NCBI GenBank assembly: GCA_016743945.1
Contig: JADGFI010000046.1
Coordinates: 1-40,964 of the forward strand
DNA from: Desulfobacteraceae bacterium
Lineage (GTDB): Bacteria; Desulfobacterota; Desulfobacteria; Desulfobacterales; Desulfobacteraceae
DNA length: 40,964 nucleotides
Reading direction: 5' to 3'
Under the pieces are notes generated by a model, which searched no databases, was not told the origin of the DNA, and was given only the letters and a program-made list of their open reading frames with translations. The translations under genes and the position numbers were made by a program. Shown one piece after another: positions 40,720 through 40,964 of the stretch; positions within the stretch are counted from its first letter, which is position 1; each line of letters begins with the position of its first letter.

Positions 40720-40964
40720 TCAAGGATCAGAGCACCTTTGAGCCATATTTTGATATTGGAGCGGACATGGTAAACATTTTATAGTATCCGTGCTTGCCTG
40801 TTTGTTATCACGATGCTTCTTTGCATCGCAGGCATTTACTCCGGCAACAACCCAACTTTCTGAACGTAAAGCTGTAATAAAATTGTCGTACTCCTTCACG
40901 GGGTGCCCCGGTGGTCCATAAGCATCTGAAATAACAGCTCAAAGCACAATGTTATAACCTATTG
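40720..40964 (-). pseudogene. Coding-like remnant at the right edge with an in-frame TGA
   Basis: From the window edge the minus frame reads IGYNIVL, a TGA (40941-40939), then AVISDAYGPPGHPVKEYDNF and on through WVVAGVNACDAKKH and IKCLPCPLQ to TGA at 40720, about 72 codons after the first TGA. The composition is protein-like and Cys-containing, but no start or family is recognised. No SECIS with a GGU loop is seen after the TGA (a small hairpin with loop GCAC only), so a broken gene is more likely than a selenoprotein. Confidence 0.3.

Noticed and set aside
40720..40941. Second selenoprotein at the right edge
   Set aside because: The only hairpin after the TGA has a GCAC loop and lacks the GGU feature; no family with Cys at this position is recognised.
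1..40964. CRISPR array
   Set aside because: The tandem repeats found (14, 15 and 21 bp) are contiguous without unique spacers; no 24-40-bp repeat with regular spacers is seen.

Overview
The window reads as chromosome from an anaerobic, sulfate-reducer-like deltaproteobacterium, most plausibly of the Desulfobacterales. This is inferred from gene content and is not proven: a CCG-type Fe-S protein, a probable selenocysteine rhodanese with a SECIS hairpin, a tungstate-type binding protein, a PEP-CTERM protein, and a PurS-PurL fusion with separate PurQ. The core genes use many TTG or GTG starts, and the flanks are visibly AT-richer than the core.

Region 1 (1-5.6 kb) is an AT-rich minus-strand operon: a DNA methyltransferase-like protein, then a double-GHKL ATPase/histidine-kinase-like protein, then a receiver-like protein that runs off the left edge. 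It ends beside a tRNA-Gln(CTG) whose 3' end faces the operon. This suggests a tRNA-anchored island with a restriction- or defence-like three-gene system. Region 2 (5.7-8.1 kb) holds an ABM-fold monooxygenase, a larE relic with two in-frame internal deletions, a PPC/DUF296 protein, ndk and coaE.

Region 3 (8.2-23.4 kb) is the housekeeping core. It contains rho, rpmE, prfA and prmC; then rpsB, tsf, pyrH, frr, uppS, cdsA, dxr and rseP; then purL, purQ and a DUF554 membrane protein. Several leaders carry short tandem repeats: a 15-bp C-rich, G-free tract before rho (possible rut site), a 14-bp repeat that exactly fills the rseP-purL gap, and a 21-bp repeat coding the tail of ribosomal protein S2. 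A perfect 16-bp stem sits between pyrH and frr.

Region 4 (23.4-30 kb) is a compact RiPP cluster and the best candidate for a new system. It has a Nif11-leader precursor with a roughly 10-residue core that has no Cys and one Lys, a transcription attenuator, a tandem-GNAT protein, a 59-residue stub resembling the N-terminus of an NHLM HlyD adaptor, and two NHLM-type ABC exporters, one with a C39 leader peptidase. No cyclase, dehydratase or radical-SAM gene is present. The set fits Lys-acylated (selidamide-like) peptides, but with an unusually small exporter.

Region 5 (30-33.3 kb) has an AraC-MGMT regulator divergent from a CCG-domain protein across a perfect 16-bp palindrome, a periplasmic rhodanese whose catalytic Cys codon is replaced by UGA with a good bacterial SECIS, and a frameshifted APC-type permease. 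Region 6 (33.3-41 kb) is a looser accessory zone: azlCD, a C-terminal integrase relic, a Sel1-FGE-fold secreted protein, an EcsC protein, an orphan TupA-like protein, an AT-rich 0.77-kb gap with RNA-like structures, a PEP-CTERM protein with a clear promoter and terminator, and degraded coding remnants at the right edge.
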